Notes: a model not told the origin generated them from the sequence alone. Shown: positions 13,101 to 19,855, counted from the stretch's first letter. The stretch: DNA of 64,000 nt from Tenacibaculum sp. Bg11-29 (GCF_002836595.1 NZ_PJBB01000003.1:2231001-2295000), one strand, 5' to 3'. Program-made: numbers and translations.

Positions 13101-13382
13101 TATAATGAGTTTACTCCAAATGGAGATAATGTTAACGATGAATTAAAAATTGACTGTATTGAAAAATTTGAAAATAATACAATAGAAATTTTCAATAGAT
13201 GGGGTAATACTGTATTTAAAATTAGTGGATATAATAACGATGATAAGGTCTTTAAAGGTATTTCTAATGGACGTGCTAATTTTAATGTAGATGATGAGTT
13301 ACCAGTAGGTACATATTTTTATATACTTGATTTAGGTAATGGAACAGCAATAAGAAAAGGATGGATCTATATTAATAGATAA
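1..13382 (+). CDS. Giant SprB-like gliding/T9SS surface adhesin (3' part, 5' end outside window)
   Basis: The frame is open from the left edge (first full codon at base 3) to TAA at 13380-13382, giving 4459 visible residues and no start in the window. Layout: 65 copies of a 52-residue repeat (to about 10177), an 83-residue linker with paired Cys (10178-10424), nine roughly 98-residue cadherin/Big_9-like domains (motifs such as VNDAPVANNDTGTTEV, TNGTVIINADGTYTYTP, GFIGVDTFEYEICDNG), and a C-terminal domain from about 13108 with FTPNGDNVNDELKI, IFNRWGNTVF and LPVGTYFYILDLGNG. That last domain matches the gliding-motility-associated C-terminal (CHU_C, type B T9SS sorting) family. SprB of Flavobacterium johnsoniae is a repetitive cell-surface adhesin of this kind moved by the gliding machinery. 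The sprF-like and OmpA-like genes directly downstream support the assignment. Whether it is true SprB or another large adhesin cannot be told without the N-terminus. Confidence 0.9.
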   Translation, partial: QILNLTVTPKPSTVTTTETICSGESYTWLANGTVYTTDQAGVTISNDGCTADQILNLTVTPKPATVTTTETICSGESYTWLANGTVYTTDQAGVTISNDGCTADQILNLTVTPKPSTVTTTETICSGESYTWLANGTVYTTDQAGVTISNDGCTADQILNLTVTPKPSTVTTTETICSGESYTWLANGTVYTTDQAGVTISNDGCTADQILNLTVTPKPSTVTTTETICSGESYTWLANGTVYTTDQAGVTISNDGCTADQILNLTVTPKPSTVTTTETICSGESYTWLANGTVYTTDQAGVTISNDGCTADQILNLTVTPKPSTVTTTETICSGESYTWLANGTVYTTDQAGVTISNDGCTADQILNLTVTPKPSTVTTTETICSGESYTWLANGTVYTTDQAGVTISNDGCTADQILNLTVTPKPSTVTTTETICSGESYTWLANGTVYTTDQAGVTISNDGCTADQILNLTVTPKPATVTTTETICSGESYTWLANGTVYTTDQAGVTISNDGCTADQILNLTVTPKPSTVTTTETICSGESYTWLANGTVYTTDQAGVTISNDGCTADQILNLTVTPKPRTVTTTETICSGESYTWLANGTVYTTDQAGVTISNDGCTADQILNLTVTPKPSTVTTTETICSGESYTWLANGTVYTTDQAGVTISNDGCTADQILNLTVTPKPSTVTTTETICSGESYTWLANGTVYTTDQAGVTISNDGCTADQILNLTVTPKPSTVTTTETICSGESYTWLANGTVYTTDQAGVTISNDGCTADQILNLTVTPKPATVTTTETICSGESYTWLANGTVYTTDQAGVTISNDGCTADQILNLTVTPKPSTVTTTETICSGESYTWLANGTVYTTDQAGVTISNDGCTADQILNLTVTPKPSTVTTTETICSGESYTWLANGTVYTTDQAGVTISNDGCTADQILNLTVTPKPSTVTTTETICSGESYTWLANGTVYTTDQAGVTISNDGCTADQILNLTVTPKPSTVTTTETICSGESYTWLANGTVYTTDQAGVTISNDGCTADQILNLTVTPKPSTVTTTETICSGESYTWLANGTVYTTDQAGVTISNDGCTADQILNLTVTPKPSTVTTTETICSGESYTWLANGTVYTTDQAGVTISNDGCTADQILNLTVTPKPSTVTTTETICSGESYTWLANGTVYTTDQAGVTISNDGCTADQILNLTVTPKPATVTTTETICSGESYTWLANGTVYTTDQAGVTISNDGCTADQILNLTVTPKPSTVTTTETICSGESYTWLANGTVYTTDQAGVTISNDGCTADQILNLTVTPKPATVTTTETICSGESYTWLANGTVYTTDQAGVTISNDGCTADQILNLTVTPKPSTVTTTETICSGESYTWLANGTVYTTDQAGVTISNDGCTADQILNLTVTPKPSTVTTTETICSGESYTWLANGTVYTTDQAGVTISNDGCTADQILNLTVTPKPSTVTTTETICSGESYTWLANGTVYTTDQAGVTISNDGCTADQILNLTVTPKPSTVTTTETICSGESYTWLANGTVYTTDQAGVTISNDGCTADQILNLTVTPKPSTVTTTETICSGESYTWLANGTVYTTDQAGVTISNDGCTADQILNLTVTPKPSTVTTTETICSGESYTWLANGTVYTTDQAGVTISNDGCTADQILNLTVTPKPSTVTTTETICSGESYTWLANGTVYTTDQAGVTISNDGCTADQILNLTVTPKPSTVTTTETICSGESYTWLANGTVYTTDQAGVTISNDGCTADQILNLTVTPKPSTVTTTETICSGESYTWLANGTVYTTDQAGVTISNDGCTADQILNLTVTPKPSTVTTTETICSGESYTWLANGTVYTTDQAGVTISNDGCTADQILNLTVTPKPSTVTTTETICSGESYTWLANGTVYTTDQAGVTISNDGCTADQILNLTVTPKPSTVTTTETICSGESYTWLANGTVYTTDQAGVTISNDGCTADQILNLTVTPKPSTVTTTETICSGESYTWLANGTVYTTDQAGVTISNDGCTADQILNLTVTPKPSTVTTTETICSGESYTWLANGTVYTTDQAGVTISNDGCTADQILNLTVTPKPSTVTTTETICSGESYTWLANGTVYTTDQAGVTISNDGCTADQILNLTVTPKPSTVTTTETICSGESYTWLANGTVYTTDQAGVTISNDGCTADQILNLTVTPKPSTVTTTETICSGESYTWLANGTVYTTDQAGVTISNDGCTADQILNLTVTPKPATVTTTETICSGESYTWLANGTVYTTDQAGVTISNDGCTADQILNLTVTPKPSTVTTTETICSGESYTWLANGTVYTTDQAGVTISNDGCTADQILNLTVTPKPSTVTTTETICSGESYTWLANGTVYTTDQAGVTISNDGCTADQILNLTVTPKPSTVTTTETICSGESYTWLANGTVYTTDQAGVTISNDGCTADQILNLTVTPKPSTVTTTETICSGESYTWLANGTVYTTDQAGVTISNDGCTADQILNLTVTPKPSTVTTTETICSGESYTWLANGTVYTTDQAGVTISNDGCTADQILNLTVTPKPSTVTTTETICSGESYTWLANGTVYTTDQAGVTISNDGCTADQILNLTVTPKPSTVTTTETICSGESYTWLANGTVYTTDQAGVTISNDGCTADQILNLTVTPKPSTVTTTETICSGESYTWLANGTVYTTDQAGVTISNDGCTADQILNLTVTPKPSTVTTTETICSGESYTWLANGTVYTTDQAGVTISNDGCTADQILNLTVTPKPSTVTTTETICSGESYTWLANGTVYTTDQAGVTISNDGCTADQILNLTVTPKPSTVTTTETICSGESYTWLANGTVYTTDQAGVTISNDGCTADQILNLTVTPKPRTVTTTETICSGESYTWLANGTVYTTDQAGVTISNDGCTADQILNLTVTPKPSTVTTTETICSGESYTWLANGTVYTTDQAGVTISNDGCTADQILNLTVTPKPSTVTTTETICSGESYTWLANGTVYTTDQAGVTISNDGCTADQILNLTVTPKPSTVTTTETICSGESYTWLANGTVYTTDQAGVTISNDGCTADQILNLTVTPKPSTVTTTETICSGESYTWLANGTVYTTDQAGVTISNDGCTADQILNLTVTPKPATVTTTETICSGESYTWLANGTVYTTDQAGVTISNDGCTADQILNLTVTPKPSTVTTTETICSGESYTWLANGTVYTTDQAGVTISNDGCTADQILNLTVTPKPSTVTTTETICSGESYTWLANGTVYTTDQAGVTISNDGCTADQILNLTVTPKPATVTTTETICSGESYTWLANGTVYTTDQAGVTISNDGCTADQILNLTVTPKPSTVTTTETICSGESYTWLANGTVYTTDQAGVTISNDGCTADQILNLTVTPKPAPPTIGAITQPTCSVATGSFQIAGYDAGDSYEFTPSIAATNISATGLVTVVAGTSYTFTVKDINGSGCTSLTSSTITINNQNCTEAIADIITTYTDIAVSGNVLTNDEDKEGNSQLVTSNTDPTNGMVIISSTGTYTYTPNPGFIGEDSFTYTICDNGTPQACDTATVTITVLPVTDPTVNDAPVANNDTGTTEVDIPVNGNLTSNDFDSNGDLITINTTPVANPTNGTVIINADGTYTYTPTSGFIGVDTFEYEICDNGSPSLCDTAVVTINVNANNGLNDTYANDDAFNGNINTVIGGDLLLNDTDPEGDDQIINTTAVTGPTNGVVTINADGTFTYISNTDYVGPDSFIYEICDNAAVPVCDQATVYLTVNNINTTEAVADIVITYIDAVVTGNVLTNDEDIEGDTQIVTSNTNPTNGIVTIKADGSYVYVPFKDFVGSDSFTYTICDDGTPQACDTAMVTITVLPVTDPTVNDAPVANNDTGTTEVDVPVNGNLTSNDFDSNGDLITINSTPVTNPTNGTVIIDANGTYTYTPTSGFIGVDTFEYEICDNGSPSLCDTAVVTINVNANNGLNDTYANDDAFNGNINTVIGGDLLLNDTDPEGDDQIINTTAVTGPTNGVVTINADGTFTYIPNTDYAGTDSFVYEICDNATVPVCDQATVYLTVNNINTTEAVADIVTTYTGAEVSGNVLTNDEDKEGDGQTVTSNTNPTNGVVIINADGSYVYTPFKDFVGNDSFTYTVCDDRAPQACDTATVTITVLPVIGTDENDAPVANNDTGTTEVDVPVNGNLTSNDFDSNGDLITINTTPVTNPTNGTVIIGANGTYTYTPTSGFIGVDTFEYEICDNGSPSLCDTAVVTINVNANNGLNDTYANDDAFNGNINTIIGGDLLLNDTDPEGDDQIINTTAITGPINGVVIINADGTFTYTPNTGYVGPDSFVYEICDNATVPVCDQATVYLTVNNINSLDTCVVVYNEFTPNGDNVNDELKIDCIEKFENNTIEIFNRWGNTVFKISGYNNDDKVFKGISNGRANFNVDDELPVGTYFYILDLGNGTAIRKGWIYINR
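10425..13079 (+). repeat. Three 885-bp super-repeats, each encoding three cadherin/Big_9-like domains
   Basis: Landmarks recur at exactly 885 bp (295 codons): the TEA(I/V)ADI start at 10425, 11310 and 12195, and the GLNDTYANDD start at about 11010, 11895 and 12780. Each super-repeat holds three related domains of about 98 residues, beginning TEA(I/V)ADI, (V/E)NDAPVANNDTG and GLNDTYANDD. Unlike the 156-bp array, these copies carry many base and residue differences. They are therefore older, or less homogenised, than the upstream array. Confidence 0.9.
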
Positions 13383-13413
13383 AAATTTAGTAATATTACA
13401 GTAGAATAAATTG

Positions 13414-14355
13414 ATGTCTAAAAGTTTATATAAAATGAAATTAGTTTTAAATTTAATTTTGATAAGTGTATTTAGTGTTATTACTACAATACAAGCACAG
13501 CAAGACCCACAATATACGCAGTACATGTATAATACAACAAGTGTTAATCCTGCATATGCAGGTTCTAGAGGTAATGCTGTTATTACAGCAATAGGTAGAA
13601 CGCAATGGGTTGGTTTTGATGGTGCGCCAAATACTCAAAATTTAAGTTATGACACTCCTTTGGGTTATTCTGGATTGGGGTTAGGTATTAACTTAATGAA
13701 CGATGAAATAGGGCCATCTAAAGAAATTTATTTAGACGCTAATTTATCATACACTATTGAAACAGGTGAAGAAGGTAATTTAGCTTTTGGTTTACGTTTA
13801 GGAGGTAGATTGTTAAATATTGACTGGTCTAAAGGAAAAGCAAATCAAGATGAGTTAGCTTTTAAAGAGAACATTAATAAATTTTTGCCAACAATCGGAG
13901 CCGGAATTTACTACCATGAACCACAATGGTATGTTGGATTATCAGTACCAAATATTTTAAGAAAAGAACATTATGATGAAGATTTATCAACTAAACAAAT
14001 AACTGCGGTTGAGAGAATGCACTTTTTCTTAATAGCAGGTTATGTATATGATATAAATGAAGATTTAAAATTTAAACCAGCCGCTTTACTAAAGGCAGTA
14101 TCTGGGGCGCCATTATCATTAGATGTATCTGCAAATTTATTATTTAATGAAAAATTTAGAATAGGTTTAGGTTGGAGATGGGATGACTCTATAAGTGCTC
14201 TTTTAGGTTTTCAAGTTTCTGATGAATTACTTATTGGTTATTCATATGACTTAACAACTTCTAATTATAATGTAACAAATACAGGAACACATGAAATTAT
14301 GTTACAGTATCAACTCTTAAGAGATATAAAATATAGATCCCCTAGATTTTTCTAA
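13414..14355 (+). CDS. PorP/SprF family type IX secretion outer-membrane protein
   Basis: A 313-residue protein with an N-terminal signal peptide (LVLNLILISVFSVITTIQAQ) followed by QQDPQYTQYMYNTTSVNPAYAGSRG, the hallmark opening of PorP/SprF proteins. The rest alternates Gly/aromatic strands as expected for an outer-membrane beta-barrel. In F. johnsoniae, SprF is encoded next to SprB and is needed to deliver it to the surface; its position 31 bp behind the adhesin suggests the same pairing here. ATG at 13414 was chosen; TTG 13411 precedes it directly, and ATG 13435 would give a more typical short signal peptide, so the start is uncertain by a few residues. Likely cotranscribed with both neighbours. 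Confidence 0.92.
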   Translation: MSKSLYKMKLVLNLILISVFSVITTIQAQQDPQYTQYMYNTTSVNPAYAGSRGNAVITAIGRTQWVGFDGAPNTQNLSYDTPLGYSGLGLGINLMNDEIGPSKEIYLDANLSYTIETGEEGNLAFGLRLGGRLLNIDWSKGKANQDELAFKENINKFLPTIGAGIYYHEPQWYVGLSVPNILRKEHYDEDLSTKQITAVERMHFFLIAGYVYDINEDLKFKPAALLKAVSGAPLSLDVSANLLFNEKFRIGLGWRWDDSISALLGFQVSDELLIGYSYDLTTSNYNVTNTGTHEIMLQYQLLRDIKYRSPRFF

Positions 14356-14368
14356 AAAAACACATTCA

Positions 14369-16504
14369 ATGAATTTTAAAAAGATGATATTACTAATACT
14401 ATTAGTAATAACAGTAAAAAGTTACGGGCAAAAACAGAAGGTTGCAGATCGATATTTTGAAGAATTTTCATACTTACAATCAGCTAAACTATACAAAGCC
14501 TTAATAGAAAAAAAAGCTGATAGTTCTAAACATATTTTAAGTCGTTTAGCAGAATCGTATTATAATAATGCTGATACAGAAGAAGCAGAGTTTTGGTACA
14601 AAGAGTTATTATTTAAGTATAAAAAAGATTTAGAAGATAAACATTTATTTAAATATGCTCAAGTATTAAGAAGTAATGGTAAATATAAAAAATCAGATTC
14701 TATTTTTTTAGAATTAACTTCTTCAGACAAAAATAATAGAAAAGAAGAATTAAAAAGAGAAAATTATTTATCAGATTTTTCTAATAATAAGGCACGTATT
14801 GGGGTTCGAAATTTAGCAATTAATACAGAGTATTCTGATTTCGGAGGATTTATACTCAATGGAAAATCTTATTATACTTCAGCAGTTCCAAAGGGTGTAA
14901 AAAAAGAACGTATTTATAAATGGAACAATCAACCTTTTTTAAATATTTATAAAGCTGATGAGGATATTAAAAGCTTAGAAGAAAATGAAAAAGATACTGT
15001 TTTAACTTTGGTTAACCACCGTTTAATAGAAATACCTATTACTTCAGAGTTTCACGAGTCTACACCTGTTTTTACAAAAGATGGAAAAACTATTTATTTT
15101 ACACGAAATAATGTAAATGGAAAAAAGGTAAAGAGGGATAAGAAAAATACATCAAATTTAAAAATTTTTAAAGCAAGTTTTGTAAACGGTTATTGGGTTA
15201 ATGTAACAGAATTACCATTTAATAATGATGAGTACTCTGTTGGGCACCCTGCTTTAAGTTTAGATGAAAAAACGTTATATTTTGTATCTAATATGCCTGG
15301 AGGTTTTGGAAGTACAGATATTTATAAAGTTTCTGTTGAAGAGGGTAATAATTATGGAACTCCTGTAAATTTAGGAAAAACAATAAATACTTCAGATAAA
15401 GAAATGTTTCCTTTTATAGGGGCTGATAGTACTTTGTATTTCTCATCAAACGGACATTTAGGATTAGGGCTTTTAGATATTTTTAAATCAAAAATAAATA
15501 AAGATTCAATATTCTCAATCCCTAAAAATATGGGGCATCCGTTTAATAGTAAAAGAGACGATTTTTCATTTTATATAAATGAAGAAGGTAAAAAAGGTTT
15601 CTTTTCTTCAAATAGAAAAAATGGAAAAGGTGATGACGATATTTATAGTTTCTATTTATATACCGAACTAAAAATATGTACTCAGTCAATTGAAGGAGTA
15701 GTTAGAGCTACTAAAACTAACAAACCAATCGACGGAGCACTTGTAAAGCTATTTAATAGCAAAGGAGAAATTCAGAAAGAAGCAATATCAGATAGCAATG
15801 GAAAGTATTTATTTAAAGAAGTTTTATGCGATAATACGTATACTGTTTTTGCAAGTAAATTAGATCATAAATCAACTAGTAAAAAGAAGGTTAATGTTAT
15901 TAGAGAAAAAATTACTAAAGCAGATTTAGAATTGATCCCTTTAATTATAGGTAATCAAATAGTAATTAACCCTATATTTTTTGACTTCAATAAATCAGTT
16001 ATTAGAGCCGATGCTGAATATGAATTAGAGAATATTGTAACTGTCATGAATAACCACCCAGAGATAGTTATTAGAATAGAATCTCATACTGATAGTAGAG
16101 GACGTAGTAATTACAACAGAATATTATCTGATAAGAGAGCAAAAGCTACTAGAGATTACATATTATTAAGAGGTATTTCTAAAAAGAGAATTAAAGAAGC
16201 TGTAGGATACGGTGAAGATAGATTACTTAATGATTGTACTAATGCTAATAAAAATAAGTGTACAGAAGAAGAGCATCAAAAAAATAGGAGGTCTTATTTT
16301 TATATTGTTGGGGGTGAAAAGAGTATTAAAGTAAGACAAGAAGCTGAAAAAAAAGCACAAAGAAAGCTAAGTAAAAGAAATAATTTTTTACTCTTTTTAA
16401 GAAAAAACTTTAAGAAGAGAAGAAAGAATAGTAGTGCAACTGAAAAATGTATTATTGGAGAAGAAGAAAAGTGTGATAAAAAGAAAATAATTTACGGAAA
16501 CTAA
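14369..16504 (+). CDS. OmpA-family protein with TPR, PD40 and carboxypeptidase-regulatory-like domains
   Basis: A 711-residue secreted protein. A signal peptide (about residues 1-20, ending SYGQ) is followed by a TPR-like helical region (about 25-130) with YYNNADTEEAEFWYKELL. Next come WD40-like PD40 repeats (about 230-430; TPVFTKDGKTIYFTRNN, HPALSLDEKTLYFVSNMPGG), then a carboxypeptidase-regulatory-like fold (about 440-520). The OmpA peptidoglycan-binding domain (about 533-640) has FFDFNKSVIRADAEYELE and ESHTDSRGRSNYN. The tail is rich in Lys/Arg. Such proteins accompany sprF-like genes in gliding Bacteroidota and probably anchor the adhesin complex to peptidoglycan; that role is inference. 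It begins 13 bp after the sprF-like stop and is followed by a strong terminator. Confidence 0.9.
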   Translation: MNFKKMILLILLVITVKSYGQKQKVADRYFEEFSYLQSAKLYKALIEKKADSSKHILSRLAESYYNNADTEEAEFWYKELLFKYKKDLEDKHLFKYAQVLRSNGKYKKSDSIFLELTSSDKNNRKEELKRENYLSDFSNNKARIGVRNLAINTEYSDFGGFILNGKSYYTSAVPKGVKKERIYKWNNQPFLNIYKADEDIKSLEENEKDTVLTLVNHRLIEIPITSEFHESTPVFTKDGKTIYFTRNNVNGKKVKRDKKNTSNLKIFKASFVNGYWVNVTELPFNNDEYSVGHPALSLDEKTLYFVSNMPGGFGSTDIYKVSVEEGNNYGTPVNLGKTINTSDKEMFPFIGADSTLYFSSNGHLGLGLLDIFKSKINKDSIFSIPKNMGHPFNSKRDDFSFYINEEGKKGFFSSNRKNGKGDDDIYSFYLYTELKICTQSIEGVVRATKTNKPIDGALVKLFNSKGEIQKEAISDSNGKYLFKEVLCDNTYTVFASKLDHKSTSKKKVNVIREKITKADLELIPLIIGNQIVINPIFFDFNKSVIRADAEYELENIVTVMNNHPEIVIRIESHTDSRGRSNYNRILSDKRAKATRDYILLRGISKKRIKEAVGYGEDRLLNDCTNANKNKCTEEEHQKNRRSYFYIVGGEKSIKVRQEAEKKAQRKLSKRNNFLLFLRKNFKKRRKNSSATEKCIIGEEEKCDKKKIIYGN

Positions 16505-16568
16505 TTTAAGTCAAATATGGTGTTTTGTAAAAGGGACACATACTATTCTGTAAATTTTCATATTTTAA

Positions 16569-16609
16569 AAACTAGGGTTAAATTATATAATTTAACCCTA
16601 GTTTTTTTG
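16569..16609. terminator. Bidirectional intrinsic terminator between the ompA-like gene and argH
   Basis: A perfect 16-bp inverted repeat, AAACTAGGGTTAAATT (16569-16584) and its complement (16589-16604), has a 4-base loop and is followed by a T run on the + strand. The upstream A stretch gives U-rich flanking on the - strand as well. It lies between convergent operons. Confidence 0.9.
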
Positions 16610-16617
16610 TTTCTCTT

Positions 16618-17892
16618 TTAACTTGGAAACTTATCTCGAATCTTATTTAAACTTAAATTATGAATACTTCCAATATGAGAATGCTTCTTTGAAGTATCTG
16701 GTTTGTATGTTCCATTTTCAACTTTAGCACCAATATTTTTATAAGCATCTCTATAGGTCATCCCGTTTTCTACCAATGTATTCATATTATCAACCGTAAA
16801 TAAAAATTTGTATTTTTCATCATTTGGATTTACATCTTTAACAATAATTTGTTTGATTGAAAAATTAAAAATTTCTAAAATGTTTTTAACTTCTTCAAAA
16901 GCAGTAATCATATTTTCTTTTAATAATTGAAAATCTCTATGATAACCACTCGGTAAATTATTAGTAATTAAAATCATTTCAGTTTGCAATGCCTGTATTT
17001 TATTACATTTACCTCTAATCAATTCAAATACATCAGGATTCTTTTTATGTGGCATAATACTGCTTCCTGTAGTTAACTCATCTGGAAAGGAAATAAAGCC
17101 AAAATTTTGACTCATATACAAGCAGATATCCATCGAAAAACGAGCTAAAGTGTTACATAATCCTCCTAAAGCCGCTGCAATTGTTCGCTCGCTTTTTCCT
17201 CTGCTCATTTGAGCAGCAACGACATTGTATTTTAATGTAGAAAAATTTAATTCTTGGGTTGTAAAATCTCTATCAATCGGAAAAGAACTTCCATAACCAG
17301 CAGCAGAGCCTAAAGGGTTTTGATCTACCACTTTAAAAGCGGCCTCTAACAAATATACATCGTCTATTAATACTTCGGCATAAGCTGAAAACCATAAACC
17401 AAAAGAAGAAGGCATTGCTACTTGTAAATGTGTATAACCTGGTAATAAATTATCTTTGTATGTTTCTGATAAATCTAATAAAGTATTAAATAAAGTATTC
17501 GTTTGTTGAATTACGTCAGCTATGTTTTGTTTGTAATATAAATGTAAGGCAACTAAAACTTGGTCGTTTCTAGAACGGGCAGTGTGAATCTTCTTACCAA
17601 CATCTCCATATTTTTTAGTTAATTCAAATTCTATTTTAGAATGTATATCTTCAAAATAATTTTCAATTTCAAACGTATTATTTTCAATTTGATGTTTCAT
17701 TTCATCAAGCCCTTCTTCTAGTTTTTGTAATTCATCTGAATTGATTATTTCAATTTTATGCAACATTTTTGCATGTGCTAAAGATGCTTGCACATCGTAT
17801 TTTGCTATATGCATGTCAATCTCTCTATCGTTTCCGACAGTAAACTGTTCTATTTTTTTGTCTATGGTTAATCCTTTATCCCAAAGTTTCAT
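16618..17892 (-). CDS. argH: Argininosuccinate lyase
   Basis: Splits argininosuccinate into arginine and fumarate, the last step of arginine synthesis. The 424-residue protein shows HTARSRNDQ (103-111) and the fumarase/aspartase superfamily signature GSSIMPHKKNPD (276-287), which contains the catalytic loop serine. It is slightly shorter than many ArgH proteins (about 440-460), with no sign of truncation: the N-terminus begins MKLWDKG and the C-terminus runs into a terminator. It is the last gene of the arg operon, separated from argE by a 100-bp gap that holds a palindromic repeat. Confidence 0.95.
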   Translation of the reverse strand: MKLWDKGLTIDKKIEQFTVGNDREIDMHIAKYDVQASLAHAKMLHKIEIINSDELQKLEEGLDEMKHQIENNTFEIENYFEDIHSKIEFELTKKYGDVGKKIHTARSRNDQVLVALHLYYKQNIADVIQQTNTLFNTLLDLSETYKDNLLPGYTHLQVAMPSSFGLWFSAYAEVLIDDVYLLEAAFKVVDQNPLGSAAGYGSSFPIDRDFTTQELNFSTLKYNVVAAQMSRGKSERTIAAALGGLCNTLARFSMDICLYMSQNFGFISFPDELTTGSSIMPHKKNPDVFELIRGKCNKIQALQTEMILITNNLPSGYHRDFQLLKENMITAFEEVKNILEIFNFSIKQIIVKDVNPNDEKYKFLFTVDNMNTLVENGMTYRDAYKNIGAKVENGTYKPDTSKKHSHIGSIHNLSLNKIRDKFPS

Positions 17893-17908
17893 ATTCTTTA
17901 TGTTTTAT

Positions 17909-17981
17909 TGTCAATGCGAGGCACGAAGCAATCTCATAATTAATTAAGAGATAACTTTTCTATACTTCTTCGTTATGACGA
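17909..17981. repeat. Palindromic intergenic repeat (CGTCATTACGAAG family)
   Basis: The gap between argE and argH contains GTCAATGCGAGGCACGAAG on the left and, inverted, CGTCATAACGAAGAAGTAT on the right. The right arm closely resembles the left arm of the element at 59635 (CGTCATTACGAAGAAGTATG). It looks like a REP/MITE-like hairpin element of about 73 bp. Confidence 0.75.
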
Positions 17982-17992
17982 TTACTTATTTT

Positions 17993-19063
17993 TTAAACAA
18001 TTACTTTATTTAATAGATTGATATAAATTTTAATACCTTCTTTAATTTCATGTAAATAAATAAATTCATCTGCTGTATGAGAACGTGTACTATCACCAGG
18101 GCCCAATTTTAAAGAAGGACAACTTAATACAGACTGATCTGATAGGGTAGGAGAGCCATAAGTTTTTCTTCCTAAAGAAATTCCTGCTTTTATCAATTCA
18201 TGATTAATCGGAATTGAAGAAGAGCTCAATTTAATTCCACGTGGTTCAATAGTATCACAAGGAGATTCTTGTTGTAGAATATTTACAATTTCTTGATTTG
18301 TATATTTATCATTAACACGCACATCAACAACTAGTTTTACTTCTGAAGGAATTGCATTATGTTGCTTACCTGCATTTATTTGTGTAACAGTCATTTTTAC
18401 ATCGCCTAAAGCATCAGATGATTTTTTAAACTGATAATTTTCAAACCACTTTAAAACATTAATACTATTATAAATGGCATTATTTGTATTAGGGTGTGCA
18501 GCATGACTTGGAGTACCTTTTACGATAGCATCAAAAACAACCAATCCTTTTTCTGCAACTGCTAAATTCATTAAAGTTGGTTCGCCAACAATAGCAACAT
18601 CAATATTCGGAATGATAGATAGCATACTATTTAAACCATTATCACCACTACTTTCTTCTTCTGCAGACGCTACAATTACTAAATTATATGTTAGGTCTTT
18701 TTCATGATAAAAATGAGTGAAAGTAGCTAATAGTGAAACCAAACAGCCACCAGCATCATTACTTCCTAAGCCATATAGTTTTCCATCTTCAATAATTGCT
18801 TTAAAAGGATCTTTCGTATAACCATTATTAGGCTTCACGGTATCGTGATGTGAATTTAAAAGTAAGGTAGGTTTACTTTCATCATAATATCTATTAACAG
18901 CCCAAATATTATGTACGTTTCTTTTAAAAGGAATAGTATTGCTGATAAACCAGTTTTCTAAAAGCAATGCTGTTTGGTTCTCTTCTGATGAAAAAGAAGG
19001 CGTTTCTATTAAGTTTTTTAATAATTCGATCGCTTCAAGCGTTAATTCTTGTTGTGTTTTCAT
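17993..19063 (-). CDS. argE: M20-family N-acylornithine/N-acylcitrulline deacylase (ArgE/DapE-like)
   Basis: A 356-residue zinc amidohydrolase. Metal-binding motifs are visible: LLNSHHDTV near residue 75, GLGSNDAGG near 98, ASAEEESSG near 130 and VGEPT near 160; GDSTRSHTADEF near 325 matches the M20 C-terminal end. In pathways with an N-acylornithine transcarbamylase, this enzyme removes the acyl group from N-acylcitrulline rather than from acylornithine. Given the transcarbamylase two genes upstream, that is the likely substrate. The gene overlaps argB by one base. The symbol follows position and family; acetyl versus succinyl specificity cannot be read from the sequence. Confidence 0.85.
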   Translation of the reverse strand: MKTQQELTLEAIELLKNLIETPSFSSEENQTALLLENWFISNTIPFKRNVHNIWAVNRYYDESKPTLLLNSHHDTVKPNNGYTKDPFKAIIEDGKLYGLGSNDAGGCLVSLLATFTHFYHEKDLTYNLVIVASAEEESSGDNGLNSMLSIIPNIDVAIVGEPTLMNLAVAEKGLVVFDAIVKGTPSHAAHPNTNNAIYNSINVLKWFENYQFKKSSDALGDVKMTVTQINAGKQHNAIPSEVKLVVDVRVNDKYTNQEIVNILQQESPCDTIEPRGIKLSSSSIPINHELIKAGISLGRKTYGSPTLSDQSVLSCPSLKLGPGDSTRSHTADEFIYLHEIKEGIKIYINLLNKVIV

Positions 19064-19839
19064 TAAGCTTGTATTGTTGTAAATTTTGAATTATGATTGT
19101 ATAACATTTCTGATTTTCCGATACAAACTTTATGCACTTGCTGATTGATTGCATGGAAGCAATTATTCATTTTTGGTAACATTCCGTCTGCAATAATGTT
19201 CTTTGCCAATAATTCTTCATATTTTTTTGTAGTAATATTTTCTACTACAGAATCATCATTGTTTATATCTAATAAAACACCATTTTTTTCAAAACAGTAA
19301 TACAATTCTGTTTGATATTTCTTAGCAAAACCAATGGCTAATTCTGAAGCAATTGTATCTGCATTAGTGTTTAATAATTGCCCATTATTATCATGAGTAA
19401 TAGCGCAAAAAACAGGTGTAACGCCTATGTTTAATAATGTGTTTAAGACAGTAGTGTCTACATTAATTATATCGCCAGCAAATCCATAATCTATTTCTTT
19501 TACAGGTCTTTTTACTGAAAGAATTGTATTGCCATCAGCACCTGTAAAACCTACAGCATTGTTTGATTTTTGTTGTAAAGAAGCCACAATTGTTTTGTTG
19601 ATTTTTCCTGCATATACCATCGTAATTATATCTAATGTTTCTGTGTTCGTTATTCTTCTGCCATCAACCATTTCAACTTTTACATTCATTTGTTGCGCTA
19701 GCTTTGTAGCTAACTTACCGCCACCATGTACTAATATTTTTGGAGCTTCAATTTTAGAAAACTCAATTAGGAAATTATCTAATGCTATTGGATTGTCTAT
19801 AATATTTCCTCCTATTTTTATGATTTTTAATGTTTCCAT
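19063..19839 (-). CDS. argB: N-acylglutamate kinase (acetylglutamate kinase family)
   Basis: Phosphorylates N-acylglutamate, the second arginine step. The 258-residue amino-acid-kinase-fold protein has KIGGNIID (8-15) and the HGGGKLATKLA loop (39-49) for phosphate binding, plus NADTIASELA later. The length is typical of short, arginine-insensitive ArgB forms: it lacks the extra N-terminal helix associated with feedback inhibition in longer enzymes, so control may rest on transcription (inference). The stop overlaps the argE start by one base; a 92-bp gap with a palindromic repeat separates it from argF'. Confidence 0.93.
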   Translation of the reverse strand: METLKIIKIGGNIIDNPIALDNFLIEFSKIEAPKILVHGGGKLATKLAQQMNVKVEMVDGRRITNTETLDIITMVYAGKINKTIVASLQQKSNNAVGFTGADGNTILSVKRPVKEIDYGFAGDIINVDTTVLNTLLNIGVTPVFCAITHDNNGQLLNTNADTIASELAIGFAKKYQTELYYCFEKNGVLLDINNDDSVVENITTKKYEELLAKNIIADGMLPKMNNCFHAINQQVHKVCIGKSEMLYNHNSKFTTIQA

Positions 19840-19855
19840 ATTTAAAATTTTATAT

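Noticed and set aside
10482-13382. A 966-residue gene starting at GTG 10482
   Set aside because: The frame is open far upstream through all repeats to the window edge; the GTG is an internal Val codon of a cadherin-like domain.
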